A stretch of DNA of 64,000 bases from Halichondria panicea (Eukaryota; Porifera; Demospongiae; Suberitida; Halichondriidae), in the NCBI RefSeq assembly GCF_963675165.1, contig NC_087377.1, forward strand, positions 14,628,198 through 14,692,197, read 5' to 3'. Each line of letters begins with the position of its first letter. The first letter of the stretch is position 1. The notes beneath the pieces were generated by a model. That model was not told the origin of the DNA. It made no database searches and saw only the letters and a list, made by a program, of their open reading frames with translations. The translations under genes were made by a program, and so were the position numbers. Positions 34,222-46,928 of the stretch are shown here, piece by piece.

Positions 34222-35600
34222 CTACAGTCTGACTGATTCATATGCCTGGTTAGTGGTGAGTTCAACCTCTTTGGGTGACACCTCCTCATAAACAGGACTA
34301 GTTGGTGAAGTGGGTCCTATGTTAGCTTGTCCTTCAGCTGCCTTCTTAAGAGAGCAAAGATGCGTTACTAGGAGTCCAGTGAGGAATCCGATGGTCATGA
34401 AAAAAGCTGCTGTAACAACCACGCTAACGGAAACAGCTAGACCAAGGTCAGTATCAGTGAATACCAGGGGGGAAGGTTGAGCTGTATATTGGTGGTTCAA
34501 TGTACATACATGAATACATGTATTCATTATAATTATACACTTGCCTCCGGAGACAATTCCTTCAGTGTTAGTACTACTGGACGTCTCTTCACTTACATCT
34601 GGTATTATTGTAATCATCAGCATTGCAATATCTTGTAAGCCACCACTATCAAGGCAAACTAAAGTAGCTGTAACAACAGGAGAATTCTCAAAATCAAGAT
34701 TTTCTTGGAGAAAAACGGTTCCGTTTCTCTCATTAGGTATGAGTACTGGAGCATTGGGCTCTCCAACAGTAATACCACTAAATTCTCCCACACCATTGCG
34801 GTCAGCATCAGTACACACCACAGTAATCAAACTAGTACCAATGGGGACTGACTCAGATACGGTAACAGTGTACTTGTCTTGCTCAAACATCGGAAGATTG
34901 TCGTTGTCTGATCTAATAAGTAATACAACATCTAAAGATGGGCAATCTGCTTCCACACGGTTTCCATCACAAACCCTTATTTGGTAAGTCACACGTCTAA
35001 CTGAGGTAACTCCGGAATCAAGTTCAATTGTTTGAGTTAGAATTAGCGAGCCATCCATACTCAAACTGAAATCTTGATTAAGCTCTGGTGGGTTTGCTGA
35101 ACTTGGTAAGAATCGTAGTACTCCATCTGGTCCGCTATCCTCATCACTCACAGTGTATTGTCTAGTACCAGAAGAATCTCTTGCTACTAAGACCATACCA
35201 AATGGGGTTAGCTCTGAGATGCTAACTTGAAGGGAGACATCACTGAAAACAGGTTTAAACTCGTTCACAGGTCCAACTAAGAACGTGACACTAGCTGTTG
35301 CATTGATAGACGAATCAGAATCATAAGAACAGGATACGTCAAATATGTACTGTTGGGTTTGTTCGTAGTCCAAAATTTCCTCATTTTGAAGGCTAAGAAT
35401 TCCAGAGCTACTATCAAAAACAAATGGTACGGATACTGGCTGTAGTATTGCATATGTAACAGGACCAGCAAGACTAGCACCACCATTCTCAGTACATGTC
35501 ACAGTACCAAGCGATTCCCCATTATTACCAGTGTTTTCAGGAGAAGAAAACTGATACACGTTTCCAGTGTTCAGCACATTGAACTGGAGGCACTGGGAAC
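34222..35600 (-). CDS. Cadherin-repeat single-pass membrane protein with tyrosine tail (first exon not found)
   Basis: Two exons, 34545-35600 and 34222-34481, are separated by a 63-base intron with a GC donor (GGAG|GCAAGT...ATACAG) that is open and a multiple of three, so the frame is kept whether or not it is removed. Three cadherin-type repeats are visible, marked by PVNEFKPVF, the DNDNLPMF linker, and LDYE and LDFEN motifs. Then follow a TM helix of about 30 residues (LGLAVSVSVVVTAAFF...), a basic stop-transfer and a short tail with SPVYEEV and NQAYESV. The open frame extends to an ATG at 35637, but a good acceptor at 35600 (TTTTGCAG|GTTCCC) suggests an upstream signal-peptide exon. MLKAVYSLLIIIFTIAC from 35684 is a candidate whose joining phase I could not make fit. 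Likely a small adhesion receptor. Confidence 0.8.
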
Positions 35601-35700
35601 CTGCAAAAGTGTATGACATAACAGTAGTACTTTGCATGCAATAGTGAATATGATTATCAATAAAGAATAAACAGCCTTTAACATAATGACGTGGAATGGA

Positions 35701-38700
35701 AAGGTGAGTTGAAATTCATAGCTATACTGAATTTTGGTTTAGTTGGAAGTTCTCAAAATGTGAGGATGTATAATATGCACTATCAAGAGTAGACGAGTGT
35801 CGAACTACCGATTGATAGCTCTACACACAAATTGTGCACAAGGTATATAACATGACTCAAATGGGATAAAATATATATATATGTTAACTATGATGTTTTT
35901 TTTGATAGTTGAGAACAATGGCATCGTGTTACAGGGGCAGATCTAGCAGGTAGCAGAGGGTGTTCAAGCACCCTCCTGACCTTACAGTGGTTGATTCATA
36001 AACATAAGTGAGTGGGAGGCTTAAGCAGATAGTTATCAAGTTTTTCCTTTATTACAAGCTTTCATATTCACTTATCACTTACTGTTAGTTCTCCTACGTC
36101 TTGCAAAGCTCTGTTTGTGCAGTTCTATAGTTACTAAAAAGCTATAAACCTTCAGCGCATGCTGACTGTTTCATAGAAGTGATGACCTTTTTTTTAGGTA
36201 AAATGCAGAGTCCTTGCCCCGCTTGAGCCCTGCTTTTCACTGGACCCCTATACAAGAATCCTAGATCCACCACTGCATGGGTGTTTCTAGGCTAAAGCTA
36301 TAGTAATTCAAGCTGCTCACTGCGCACTGCACTGATATAGGGAACATCACTTCAATCTCTACACAATAATCAGACAAATAGTCGAGTTTATCCTCTTTTA
36401 ATTTGCACTCTAAGTCTTTGCTCATAGTTAACAATTTTGTCAGTTGCTTTAATGGATCAGCAAGCTTGCACAAACAACATGCATGCGTCATGCGTAGCTC
36501 ATGAACTGCGCGTGACATTATATTGTATACAGTTATTGTATACAGTTTTTGTTTAGATCAACACTCTTCTTTTTTTTTTATCTATACTCTTGCATAATTA
36601 AATTATAGCAATCACACCTACTGAAAATGTCTGCTACAATATACTTAGCCCTATATACAATGATTGATGCAATCATTTGCTGATACAGTGGAACCTCTCT
36701 TAGTATAATTATAGCCACCCTTAAAGAAGACCAACCATAATAAACTTGCCATCGTGTGCCAAAATTATGTGTTTTAATGCTGGTGAACTCGGATGGGTTA
36801 TGTAATGCACAATTGCGAGGCAAACGTGCAACACTCAGTGTTAATCACGTTAACCTCGAGCCAACTGAATTTCATTGCAGATATGTCTACCCTACTACAT
36901 TAACATCAGAAATTATCAATCACCTAGCAATATTGAGATGAGGATGACTTCAGTAAAAAGAATTGACATGGTATCCATGAATGGAGTTCCTCTTGTGCTC
37001 TTGTGCTCTTGTGCTTCTTGTTGTGGTGGTTGAAAACCTAGTTGGATCTCTATAGATCTAAACCAAACTTAGCAAAGGCTTTATCAATTGACAAAAGGTG
37101 GGCGTGGCCAGATTTAGACTGCACAAAAATGTGTTTGAAGGGACACTTTCTACCTTTGAAATTTAAAGTGATATTAAGTGCACCCAATAACGGTCTCTCA
37201 AACCAGAGTACAGGGGCGGAGAAATAGGGGTGGCAGGGGGGTGATAACTACGTAAAAGGAAAACACTCAGTCACTATAGTCTAATCGAGGGGGGGGCCAT
37301 GCCCCTCGCCTTGTTTTCGGCAATTCTTAAAGTACATTATTTGGAAAGTAGCTGAGGATCTTCGCTACAGAGCTGCATGTTCCGACCGTTGCTTGCAAAA
37401 GGGGAGAAGTTTCGCAATAATATTGGTTGTGGCTGGGTTGGGTTACTAATGAGGAAAAGGGGCCAAAATTGAGGTCAGTGGGTGAGAGCTTGTTGCAGAA
37501 ATCTGCACGTGCAATCGGGCGAGGTAACATAGTGATATTTAGCGAGAATCATTATGCCTCGGTGCGCATGCGCAAGCGAGGTATACAGTAGTGTGTTTGT
37601 GTGTCTGTGTGTGTAGACTATTTCAGCTGCTCAAGGATCAATGAAGTGCAAATAAGAGTTTCTATAGGCTTCTAGTTATGTTTTCTTGGCTTGCAATGGT
37701 TGGATGTGCAAAATAAAGCTTTGTTCTCGAGTTATGCCTAGTTTTACTTACTTGGAATGCCATTGCAGTCTTTTCAGAAGAGTCCGTAGCAAAATGTGTT
37801 CACCGAGTGTTGCTACTCTACTTAGTAGTTAGCTCTGCACTAGAACGCTAGCTATTGGTAGCTGCAGAGTGAGAAGAGCTAGCTGCAAGGCTCTGCTGAC
37901 TTGCCGCGGCGGCGGCATTAATTTTAGACTTGAACTTTTGGCATCGTTTTTAACAACAATCATGGTCGATCATTACCCACTATTTGAGTTTCCCGCATGC
38001 AGCAAAATTATTCATGATAAAAAAAATAATGTGTGTATAAAAGCTAGCTAGCTATATGTTATGTAGCTTTGGCACCTCCACCGAGGCATTGCACCTGCGG
38101 TGCTTTCATTCAGTACAGTATTCAGTATAGTCTCCTGTTACAAACACAATACAATAAACAGTACAAGCTAGGAATATTCAACTCACCATGACACACACTA
38201 TCACCTGCATGGCTATTATTATATTGAGTGATAAATCACATGCACTTTAACGGGGGAAAGTGTTTGCTGTAGCAACAGATGTGATACATGGGACCAGACT
38301 TGCTATTTATATCACAGTCTTCAGTGGTGGCCATTAGATTAGGGCTTGGCAAATTATGCTAGCAGGGAGACTTCTAGCAACTAGCATAAAATTGAGGGCA
38401 CTAAATCAGAATAATTTTACCCTCCGAGTCTGATAGAACTAATTTCTAATCTTATAATGTAGCTAGATAGACATCTATTACTGTATTAAGTAGGGCTGTA
38501 AGCACTATATATAGCCACTAGGCAGGAGTATATATATTTTCTCTTTTGGCACTAGACTAAGAGGATTATATTTCATGCAATTTTTCTGTATAAATGCTAC
38601 CTCAGGTATAGCCTCGGTCCCGTGCCGATTTTTTTAAATAGAACGAAGTTGGCTAGAGACAACGAGGCTGCATGGGAATGAGGCTACCTCAGGTAGTGCT

Positions 38701-39656
38701 ATCAATACATCTACAAATAAATTGATGTCTTTAAACTGGAATAATGGGTACACCAAACTGGAATAATAGGCTGACTTTTTGAGAATAGTAATAGAAAGCC
38801 AAGCCCTAGTGGCTATTAGGACACACTATTTGTTGAGTTAATGATCTTTACCTAACATGTAAAATGTGTAAAAGACTCTACATAATTATTATTATGTGCA
38901 ATTATATTTTGTGTAAAAGCACCTCTCACTATAAATGCACTTAAGTGCACACAAACCACAAGCATGCACAGTACAATAGACAATATCAATGCTGTCATGC
39001 ATAATTACATTCTCACCCAAAAATGTGCCTAATCTTAGTTAGCCTAATGTAATTTGCTAATTATTCCTATGCATGCATGGCTCTTTCCCACTTCATTGCT
39101 TCCATGCTTTTGCATTCCCCGCCAATCATAGCAATGGTTCACATCATTATTTTAATGTGTAGCATAGATGCATATATAGAGTGACGTCAGTCAGACAGTC
39201 TATATCATCTATTATAATTTTATGCTTATAATCAGCAATTATAGTTACATATACTTATACGTATAATTACGAATACTATACTACATTTTATTATCATTAT
39301 ACAGATATGGCTGCATCGATCTATACCATTTTTTGATTTGACATGTCAGAGTATCGTTTTAATTGACAGTTGCTAAATTTTTGACTATAGCATGTAGTTT
39401 GCAGAAGTCACTGCTATAAGGAATAGCAATGCTGCTTGCGTATGTAGAACCATGCAGATGTTGTGTTCATAAGGATACATTCAAAAATAACAGTGAAAGC
39501 TGTTGACAATACAATGGCACCATAATTATTGATAAACAAACGTCGTCGAATATACGTTCCATCACTAGCTACTCATGTATCTGATTTCTCCATGCCTGGT
39601 TAAACTTCAACTCAATGTTTTGCTTTGCCGTCTAGGGTAGGACAAGCAAATCTTTA
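35701..39656. other. Intergenic with transposon debris
   Basis: No gene seen. Holds a candidate CAGGGGCAGATCTAG / CTAGATCCACCACTG terminal repeat pair (35932-36275), a CAGTGGAACCTCTCTTA end near 36687, the CGCAAGCGAGGTATAC repeat (37557-37615), a CACCTCCACCGAGG repeat near 38073 (also at 42600), and a TAGCCTCG foldback at 38608-38691. Confidence 0.45.
38608..38691. repeat. TAGCCTCG foldback element
   Basis: TAGCCTCGGTCCCGTGCCGA ... CATGGGAATGAGGCTA; same family as 7094. Confidence 0.65.
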
Positions 39657-41542
39657 TTACTTCCATTTTCTCACTTGTCCATAAGCTTCATTAGACTCCA
39701 CTTGAATGTCTTGTACTCTTTGTGCTGTTGCTAGACCAACTTCCTCATATATACTGGACCAGCTGGGGCTATTGAAACTTCATTGCCTGACAGTTCGCTT
39801 TCTGTTGAGCGACCAAATCATGCATGTACAACATATATAAGTGTACAACATAAGTGTGATTTTGTGCACCCGTTAGTTGCCCTCACTTTTAGTTTGTTTG
39901 GTGATAGTTAATAAGAGAACTATCAGCACCAAGACAATCAGTACTACCACTATAGCACCGACAAAATCTCCAGCTAGAGCAGCAACGTTTCCACCAGTTT
40001 TTGCCATATCTGCATGTATTGTGTATTATATATAGGGGCATGGCATGCATGTAGATAATTATTGAGGCAATGAACTTATACACTCCAATAGAGCCAGGTC
40101 AGGATCCCAGAGACCAGAGTTGTTACAAGTGAAGTCGCTGCACCCACCAGTAAGAAATCAGGATCACATTGGATGGTAAGGACAGAGCCCACGATTGAGT
40201 TAATGTTCTACAAGTTAATGAGTAATGCTCCATTGAGTGGAGGGGGCAGGCAGGATACAGGAAACTATAGAGGTGTGCGAAGAATTTCATGTACACAAGT
40301 AATTCTAAAATAGCTTACTAGATTCATTTCTGCAGACGATCTCCCCTGGTTTATTGTCCCACTCTCCTGTAGTTAGACAGGTGGCACTCATTATCTCCTC
40401 AGGAAAGAGTCCATTGTCACACTGGAATTCGAAGGTCACTTGTGTACCGGGTAGAGTTGGTACTGATCTAGCACGAATGATCACTGATGGTGCCATTATG
40501 TGGTGGGGATAGTGGAGCCTTGCAGTTCATTGGAGGGGCTATTATAGAGATGCAACAATTAATTCATGCACGATGAAGAAATTAACTTACGAGGTGTGGG
40601 AGGAGACGAGGTGATTAGTAATCTACACTCAAAAGTGTCAGGATTCGGACTCCATATCAGTGTACCCTCACATGTCACCATCGTAACAACAGATACATAC
40701 CCAGCGTCACACTGAATAGTTATTGTTGATCCTGGCAATCTGCTGGAGACTGGTCCAAAGGCTCCATTCATGGGCCTTTCAGAACAGGACAGCCACCTGC
40801 ATGAGAGCTAGGGAACTATCCACAAAATTGCTATGCAAATCACGTTCCAATTCTGAAGTTGTACTCAGCGATTGTATACTGTTCCCAGCACAATTGGTAG
40901 CCACAACACTGACAGTGTAGTCCATATTGTATTGAGCAATCACAGTGACAGAGGTGGATGTGAGGACAGTTGCAGAGAGCTGGGCCGGAGGTGAGATGGT
41001 CACTGTATATAGGTGAGGTCATCTCTACCACCAGTCTCAGTAGGAGGGTCCCAACCAACAGATACATTAACATCATTGGCTGAGCTGCTCAAAGTGGAGA
41101 TACTATAAACCCAGTTGGTGGTGAAGTAGAAACTGTAAAATAAGAGATTGTAAAAAGCCTCAATTCAAAAAAGAGATTGTAAAAAGCCTCAATTAATCCT
41201 CACTTGCTGTCATTATAGTGAGTTCTTCCCTCAACTCCACCTGTAACACAGGAAAGCAACCAATAGTGGTATCCTGTGCTGCAGGGAAACGCAAACTGGA
41301 GGTGATCATTGAACTTGTGGAATCAAATATCGCTGATATGACTGTGTACTGATCTTGTAGGATTGGTAGTAGGGTCGTACTACTAAGTCTTATCTCCCTA
41401 GTTGCATCAGGCACATCCCATTCCAACAGAGCACCATCAATCACAGACACAGACAGTGTGCAAGTGGGTGAGACCACATCTCCAACACAGGAAGTCCCAG
41501 TGTAGTCACGTGTCAAACCACCCAGCACAAACGGTATCATAC
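39657..41542 (-). pseudogene. Gene D: Ig-FN3-sushi(3)-TM-tail receptor, degenerate
   Basis: Exon-by-exon match to gene E. The Ig-like exon (41204-41542) and the TM exon (about 39890-40013) are open. The FN3 exon (about 40850-41132) has three separate 2-base gains relative to E (including TATA for TA near 41005 and 40874). The first sushi exon lost one base near its start. The second has a 10-base gain creating a stop (near 40475). The third contains stops. The tail has another TA gain (PVYMRKL instead of PVYEEV). No first exon found. Clearly not able to make the full receptor. Confidence 0.8.
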
Positions 41543-41688
41543 CTGCATGCAACCATTAATTGCTATAATTGTGACGTTTTGTAGCCTTCACTATTGAATG
41601 GTATTAGTTACTGAATTGTAACATACAGAGTCGACCTAGACTATAGCCTTTAATGTCTATAGTGTAACTAGTAATACATTTCCATATA

Positions 41689-42130
41689 GAAAACCTGGAA
41701 AAAGTACAGAGATTTGCCATGAGAGTGTGTCTGGGTCAGTGGCAGGGAGAACTGCTGTCAGCATCTGGCCTTACAAGTCTGGAGACAAGAAGAGTAGTTG
41801 CAAGAATGTGCCACTTGTACAAAATTTTACATGACATGATAGACTTTCCCAACCCACCGGTTGAAAGAAGAGAGATTATCTACAATAGCTGTTCAGTTAA
41901 TGGGCTCTCCCTGGTACCAATTAGATTTCGAACTTCAATGTACCAATACTCATTCTTCCCACACGCTGTAACTTTATGGAATAAACTTGTTAGTAAGTAC
42001 AATATAGACGATATTGTTACTGTCAATGTGTTTAAATATTTTCTTTAGGATGAACTTTATACATCTAGCTACTAGCTAATTGTGTATATCCTATGCTATA
42101 TGCTGAATTATTATAAAATAAAATAAACTG
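41689..42130 (+). mobile_element. 5'-truncated LINE, C-terminal end of ORF2
   Basis: Plus-strand frame beginning ENLEKVQRFAMRVCLGQW, then SLETRRVVARMCHLYKILHD, and ending SFFPHAVTLWNKL...FKYFL-stop at 42048. This is the standard C-terminus of non-LTR retrotransposon reverse transcriptases. An AT-rich tail with ATAAAATAAAATAAA follows near 42115. It inserted just upstream (minus sense) of pseudogene D, perhaps removing its first exon. Confidence 0.75.
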
Positions 42131-42404
42131 TCTCTGTCATGATCTTCCAGAAGTGAGGACAGTTGATAATTACTGATCATGTGATCTACAACCAAATATC
42201 CTGTCATGTGACTGCATGTACTTTAATGTTACAGTTAAGTGACTAATATACCATCATTCAAGTCATCCAGCATACTTGCATGTGATAATGATGTCGTCAT
42301 CAATTGTAACAGAGAAGGGTTATAAAAACAAACATAGTTGTTTTTACCAATATTGCAATAATTATGCATGTTCTCATTATAGCAATGCATAAACTAAATG
42401 ATAA

Positions 42405-42515
42405 AAAATATTTATTTACTTGTCCGCATATAAGCTTAATTGGTGTTAGTGTTGAGAATTCCTCTTTGAAACTCTTCATAAACAGGACCAGCTGGTGTAT
42501 TAGGCTGTCCTTCAA
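42405..42515 (-). pseudogene. Orphan tyrosine-tail exon
   Basis: After an acceptor (CGGCAG) the minus strand reads V-E-G-Q-P-N-T-P-A-G-P-V-Y-E-E-F, equivalent to the tails of gene 2, D and E (PAGPVYEEV) and of the cadherin gene (EGQANI...PVYEEV). Downstream, AAGCTTATATGCGGACAAGT equals the AYGQV codons with a 4-base GCAT gain. A fourth family member lost except for this exon. Confidence 0.65.
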
Positions 42516-43835
42516 CTGCCGGGGAGTATACACATGCATGCGGGTGCTGATGCCTCGGTGGATGTGTCAAGGCTACATATTAACTGCTAGTAGCTTTATG
42601 TTATGTAGGTTTGGCACATCCACCGAGACCTCAGCACCTGCGGTGCTTTCATTCATTGTCAGTATTAAAATAGAGTTTGTTTTATCCCTCATTCCAAACA
42701 GTATATAGATCTATAATACGCCCTATATAAGGCATGCATACCATTAGTTGATAATCTGAGATCATTGTATCTGATCCAGTAAATTGAGTTTGTTTCATTC
42801 CTAATTCCAAACAGCACAATGCATGTATGTACCCCACTGTTGACTGATAATTTTGAGGTGTACATGCACTACATTTTAAACTGAAAAAGAAGCAATGAAT
42901 GTCTCTAGCTGGAGCATAAATATTAACCTATACCCAAGGCCTATATAGACAGTCAGGAGGTCCATTGGGCATGCAGCTAGCAAAGTGTGGGTGTACTGAT
43001 CATTACATGCATATAAATACCACTGAGCCAGAGGTTGCAATTCTATATAATTATATAGAATGATAAATTATAGGTATGTGTACTTCTAAACCATACATGG
43101 CTCAGGATCGATTGACTAGAGCGAACCAAAGCCAAGCTTAATATTGGAACAGACAAAGCAACGATCCATGCAATGCTTAATTTTCGGTGAACTTAGACAA
43201 ACCTTTATCATTATAAACTCAAACGCTTACGCTCGCCCCATGACACCTTATGTCACTCTATAGTTATCAACAATAAGCAATATTTTTTTATAGGTCCTGT
43301 AAAATTAACAATACTGCATCATAATAACACATCAAATTTGTTTATAGAGAGAGGGCTGTTTTGTTATTGTAAAAGTTTTGTGCTCACTCTCCCTATAGAA
43401 AAACTTCTTTAAACCTGTCACTAAGAAGCATGCTCCTAAAACACAAAAATGCGGTGACTAAACAAGATCTGCATGAGTATTAAATTATTACAATGGGGTG
43501 TTTGCACGGTTTATCTTAGATTGTATCTCAGTAGATCAAAGATGCAGTTGCTAAATTGACCTATATAATTATGCAGTATTGCATGCTAATTAAGGAATAG
43601 CATAATTATGCTGCTTGTTTAGCCATACAATCTGTATGCATGGTTTAGCCAGCTGCTGTGATCATAAAAGTTACACAACTGTGAAAGCAAACTGTTGACA
43701 TAGAATTGAAATAAACAAACAGTTCAGTTCAATTCAACTTAGTGTTTGATTTCTCTATAAGCCTGGTTCGACTGCATCTCAATGTTTCGCTTTACCGTCT
43801 ATAGAGTATATACGTAGGATAATCATTACACAAAT
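42516..43835. other. Intergenic
   Basis: A self-complementary CCTCGGTGGATGTG / CACATCCACCGAG pair at 42549-42630 (related copy near 38073) marks a small foldback element. Otherwise AT-rich, no gene seen; the segment from 43650 is the 3'UTR of gene E. Confidence 0.4.
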
Positions 43836-46332
43836 CTAATAATGTAGCTTTATGGTCCTCACTTGTCCATAAGCTTCATTAAACTCCACTTGAATGTCTT
43901 GTGATCCTGGTGTCACTGCTAGACCAACTTCCTCGTATACCGGACCAGCTGGGGCTTTTGGAGCTTCATTGCCTGACAGTTGGCTATCTATTAAATTTTA
44001 GATAGAGTTAATACAATGTATCGCAATCAATTTTCAATTATAAACTGCCTTTTACTTTTTCTTTTCTTAACGATAATCACTAAGAGAGTTATCACTACCA
44101 GGACAAACAGTAATACCACTAACAGACCGCCAGTAACACCACCAGTTGCAATTGGAGCTGCTACACCTATATAAAGGCCATTATGCAGCATACATGCATG
44201 CAGGCAGGTATAGACACAAATCAATGAACTCACACTCTAATAGAGCCGGGTCAGGTTCCCAGAGACCAGAGTTCTTACAAGTAACAGTCGCTGCACCCAC
44301 CAGTGAGAACCCAGGATCACATTGAAAGGTAATGACTGAGCCCTCGGTCAAGTTAGTGTTCTGAGACGTGGTGTTGCGTAATATTCCATTGAGTGGAGGA
44401 GCGGGCAGGACACACGAAACTATATACAAGGAATATGATTATGAAACTGAGTACACGAGATGAAGAATGCACACGAACAATGACGTTACTTACTAGGTTC
44501 GTTTCTGCAGACGATCTCCCCAGGGTTTTTGTCCCACTCTCCTGTAGCTAGACAGGTGGCAGTCATTATCCCCTCAGGGAACAGCCCATCGTTACACTGG
44601 AAGGTAACTTGTGTACCGGGTATAGCTGGTACTGAATTATCACTGATAGTGCCGTTCTGTGGTGAGGATAGTTGAACTGTGCAGTTCATTGGAGCTGTGA
44701 GGTAAAAAATAAGTTTGTATACAAGCAAGAATTCAACTCACAACTTGTAGGAGGGAGTGTGGGTAGTGATGTACACTCAATAGCCTCAGGGTCTGGACTC
44801 CACATCAGTCCATCATCACATGTCACCATTGTAACAGGAGACACATAACCAGCATCACACTGGATGGTTACCGTGGATCCTGGCAATCTGCTGGTGGTTG
44901 GTACAAACGCTCCATTCATGGGGTTGGTCAACACAGGACAGCCACCTGCACAAGAGAGGGGTCAGTGTAGTGTGCTGTTTAAAGACGATGTCAACTCACT
45001 AATCCTAAAGTTGTACTCAGCTGTTGTACTGTTCCCAGCACAGTTGGTAGCCACAACACTGATAGTGTAGTCCACATTGTATTGGGTAATCACAGTGACA
45101 GAGGTGGATGTGAGGACAGTAGCAGAGAGCTGGGTCGGAGGTGAGACTGTCACTGTGTAGGTGAGGTCATCTCTACCACCAGTCTCAGTAGGAGGGTCCC
45201 ACTGTACAGATACACTGATTTCATTGGCTGAGCTGTTAAGAATTGAGTCACTGAATCCATTTGGTGGTGAAGGAGCAACTTTAAAGTGAGAGATTCGTAA
45301 CATTGTGAAACGCGTCAATACAGCCTCACCTGCTGTCAGTATGGTGAGTTCTTTACTTAACATTGGTTGTAGTACAGGAAGACAACTAATTATGATTCCA
45401 TCTACTGCAGGGAAACTCAAACTGGAGGTGATCATGGAACTGGTAGAATTGAATACAACTGATATGACAGTGTACTGATCACGTTGTAATGGGAGCTCAG
45501 TTGTCTCATCAACTCTTAAATCCCTAGTTGGATCAGGCACATTCCATTCCAGCAAAGCCCCAGGCACTGTGCATGTGATGGAGACCACATCTTCAACACA
45601 GGGGGTCCCAGTGTAGCCACGAGTCAGACTACTCATCACTGATGTTAAACCTAGAGCACAACAATTAATGATGGAGAGTTTGTGAACAGGGACTATAAGG
45701 ATTCATATAATTAATTATGTCTCTTAGTATACGACATACCATAACCGTAATTGATGTAATTACAACCCCAGAAAAAATTTATATCCTTTAGAACAAGAAA
45801 ACTTGCAGCTGGCGCCCAAGTACAAGTTGTGAAAAAAAATGGGCATAGTCAAACTCAGTTTCACTAGCACTGCTAGCTAGCTTGCTGCACCATTGTGAGC
45901 CGACTCTTGAACAACATTCATATTGACTGTAGCTATGGGTCAGACAAGTGTGAAGGAAGTCAAAGATACAGGATGATTGTCTTGATGTCTCAAATATAAG
46001 CGCCAGAAAATATTTATTCCAGTAACAGTAGGCGCTTCTTTTAGGGCCTCAAAATTTATGCTAATGCTGGCGTGGTTAAATTATGGTGACGCGCTGTATC
46101 AATTACGGTACATGCAGTATTTACTTTGTACCAATGCTCAACAAAACAACTAGATTTAGACAGTGTTGACCTTCTACAGCAGATATTCATAACTTTTAAT
46201 ATAAAGACCATCTGATATTAATAAAGGACAATACTTATACTAGTGATAATGATACTGGCTCAGTAGCTACTCAACTCACTACTGACGGTTCTTACCATCA
46301 ATCAGTAACAGTTGGACAAATAATCGCCACAT
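43836..46332 (-). CDS. Gene E: Ig-like, FN3, three sushi, TM, tyrosine-tail receptor
   Basis: Eight exons, 491 aa, frame closed: 46296-46332 (signal peptide MWRLFVQLLLIDG), 45330-45650 (Ig-like, with the TC..EW..SC pattern), 45000-45278 (FN3), 44742-44945, 44494-44694 and 44234-44419 (sushi 1-3, each with four Cys and a Trp), 44056-44166 (TM), 43836-43972 (tail with PVYEEV and EAYGQV). All introns are phase 1. Predicted type I plasma-membrane receptor; ligand unknown. It is the intact representative of the family that donated the TM, tail and 3'UTR to the chimera at 3036-6173. The start codon lies six bases from the end of a large transposon insertion, so its promoter may be transposon-derived or the true 5' end may have been displaced. 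Confidence 0.85.
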
Positions 46333-46511
46333 CTTTAGAGTAAGTCACCAAACTCCGTCAGACATCAAAGTGTGTTAGGTAAAAGGGCGTGTAACGCACA
46401 AACAAAACAAGACTGATTCAAACTAATTACACACACTAACAGATGGCCATGGGCGTATTATCCAGCGAAAACTTAGATAGGCCAAGTCGCTTCCAGTCCG
46501 AGCAGTAATAA

Positions 46512-46600
46512 CTTAGTCTCGCACAGCCAGCCCCGGATATTTTCTATTTTAACGCTAGGTCGATAACATGCTATTTTTAATCGGGGCTGGTGCGAGACTA
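46512..46600. repeat. Hairpin repeat, second TAGTCTCGCACCAGCCCCG member
   Basis: TTAGTCTCGCACAGCCAGCC ... GGGGCTGGTGCGAGACTA; same family as 1533-1598. Confidence 0.7.
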
Positions 46601-46928
46601 GTAATAACTTGAAAAAACCACCGAATTTTTTTATCATGTTTATTTTCGTCAGAACCTACCGATCGCCGTTTTTGCCAAACTACACAGCTAGAGCTAACTG
46701 ACACAAGCTGAGTATAATCTAGATAGAGTCCAGTACAGAGTGGAGCAATTCCCAGAATCAGGCGACCCTGCAAAGCGAAGCTACACTTGTTTCTTTGTTA
46801 GGGTTGTAAAGTGCTGAGTCAGCAATATTCTGGATATAAGCGCTAGTATATAGCGCCTAAAGTTATAAGCGCTATATATTAGCGCTTATAGCTTGAATCA
46901 GTCTTGTTTTGTTTGTGTTTGTTTGTGT

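Noticed and set aside
34541..34987. Plus-strand 148-codon frame opposite the cadherin gene
   Set aside because: Antisense shadow of the cadherin repeats, which have clear domain motifs on the minus strand.
35932..36275. hAT-like element with CAGGGGCAGATCTAG ends
   Set aside because: Terminal similarity exists but the flanks show no target duplication, so it is mentioned only as debris.
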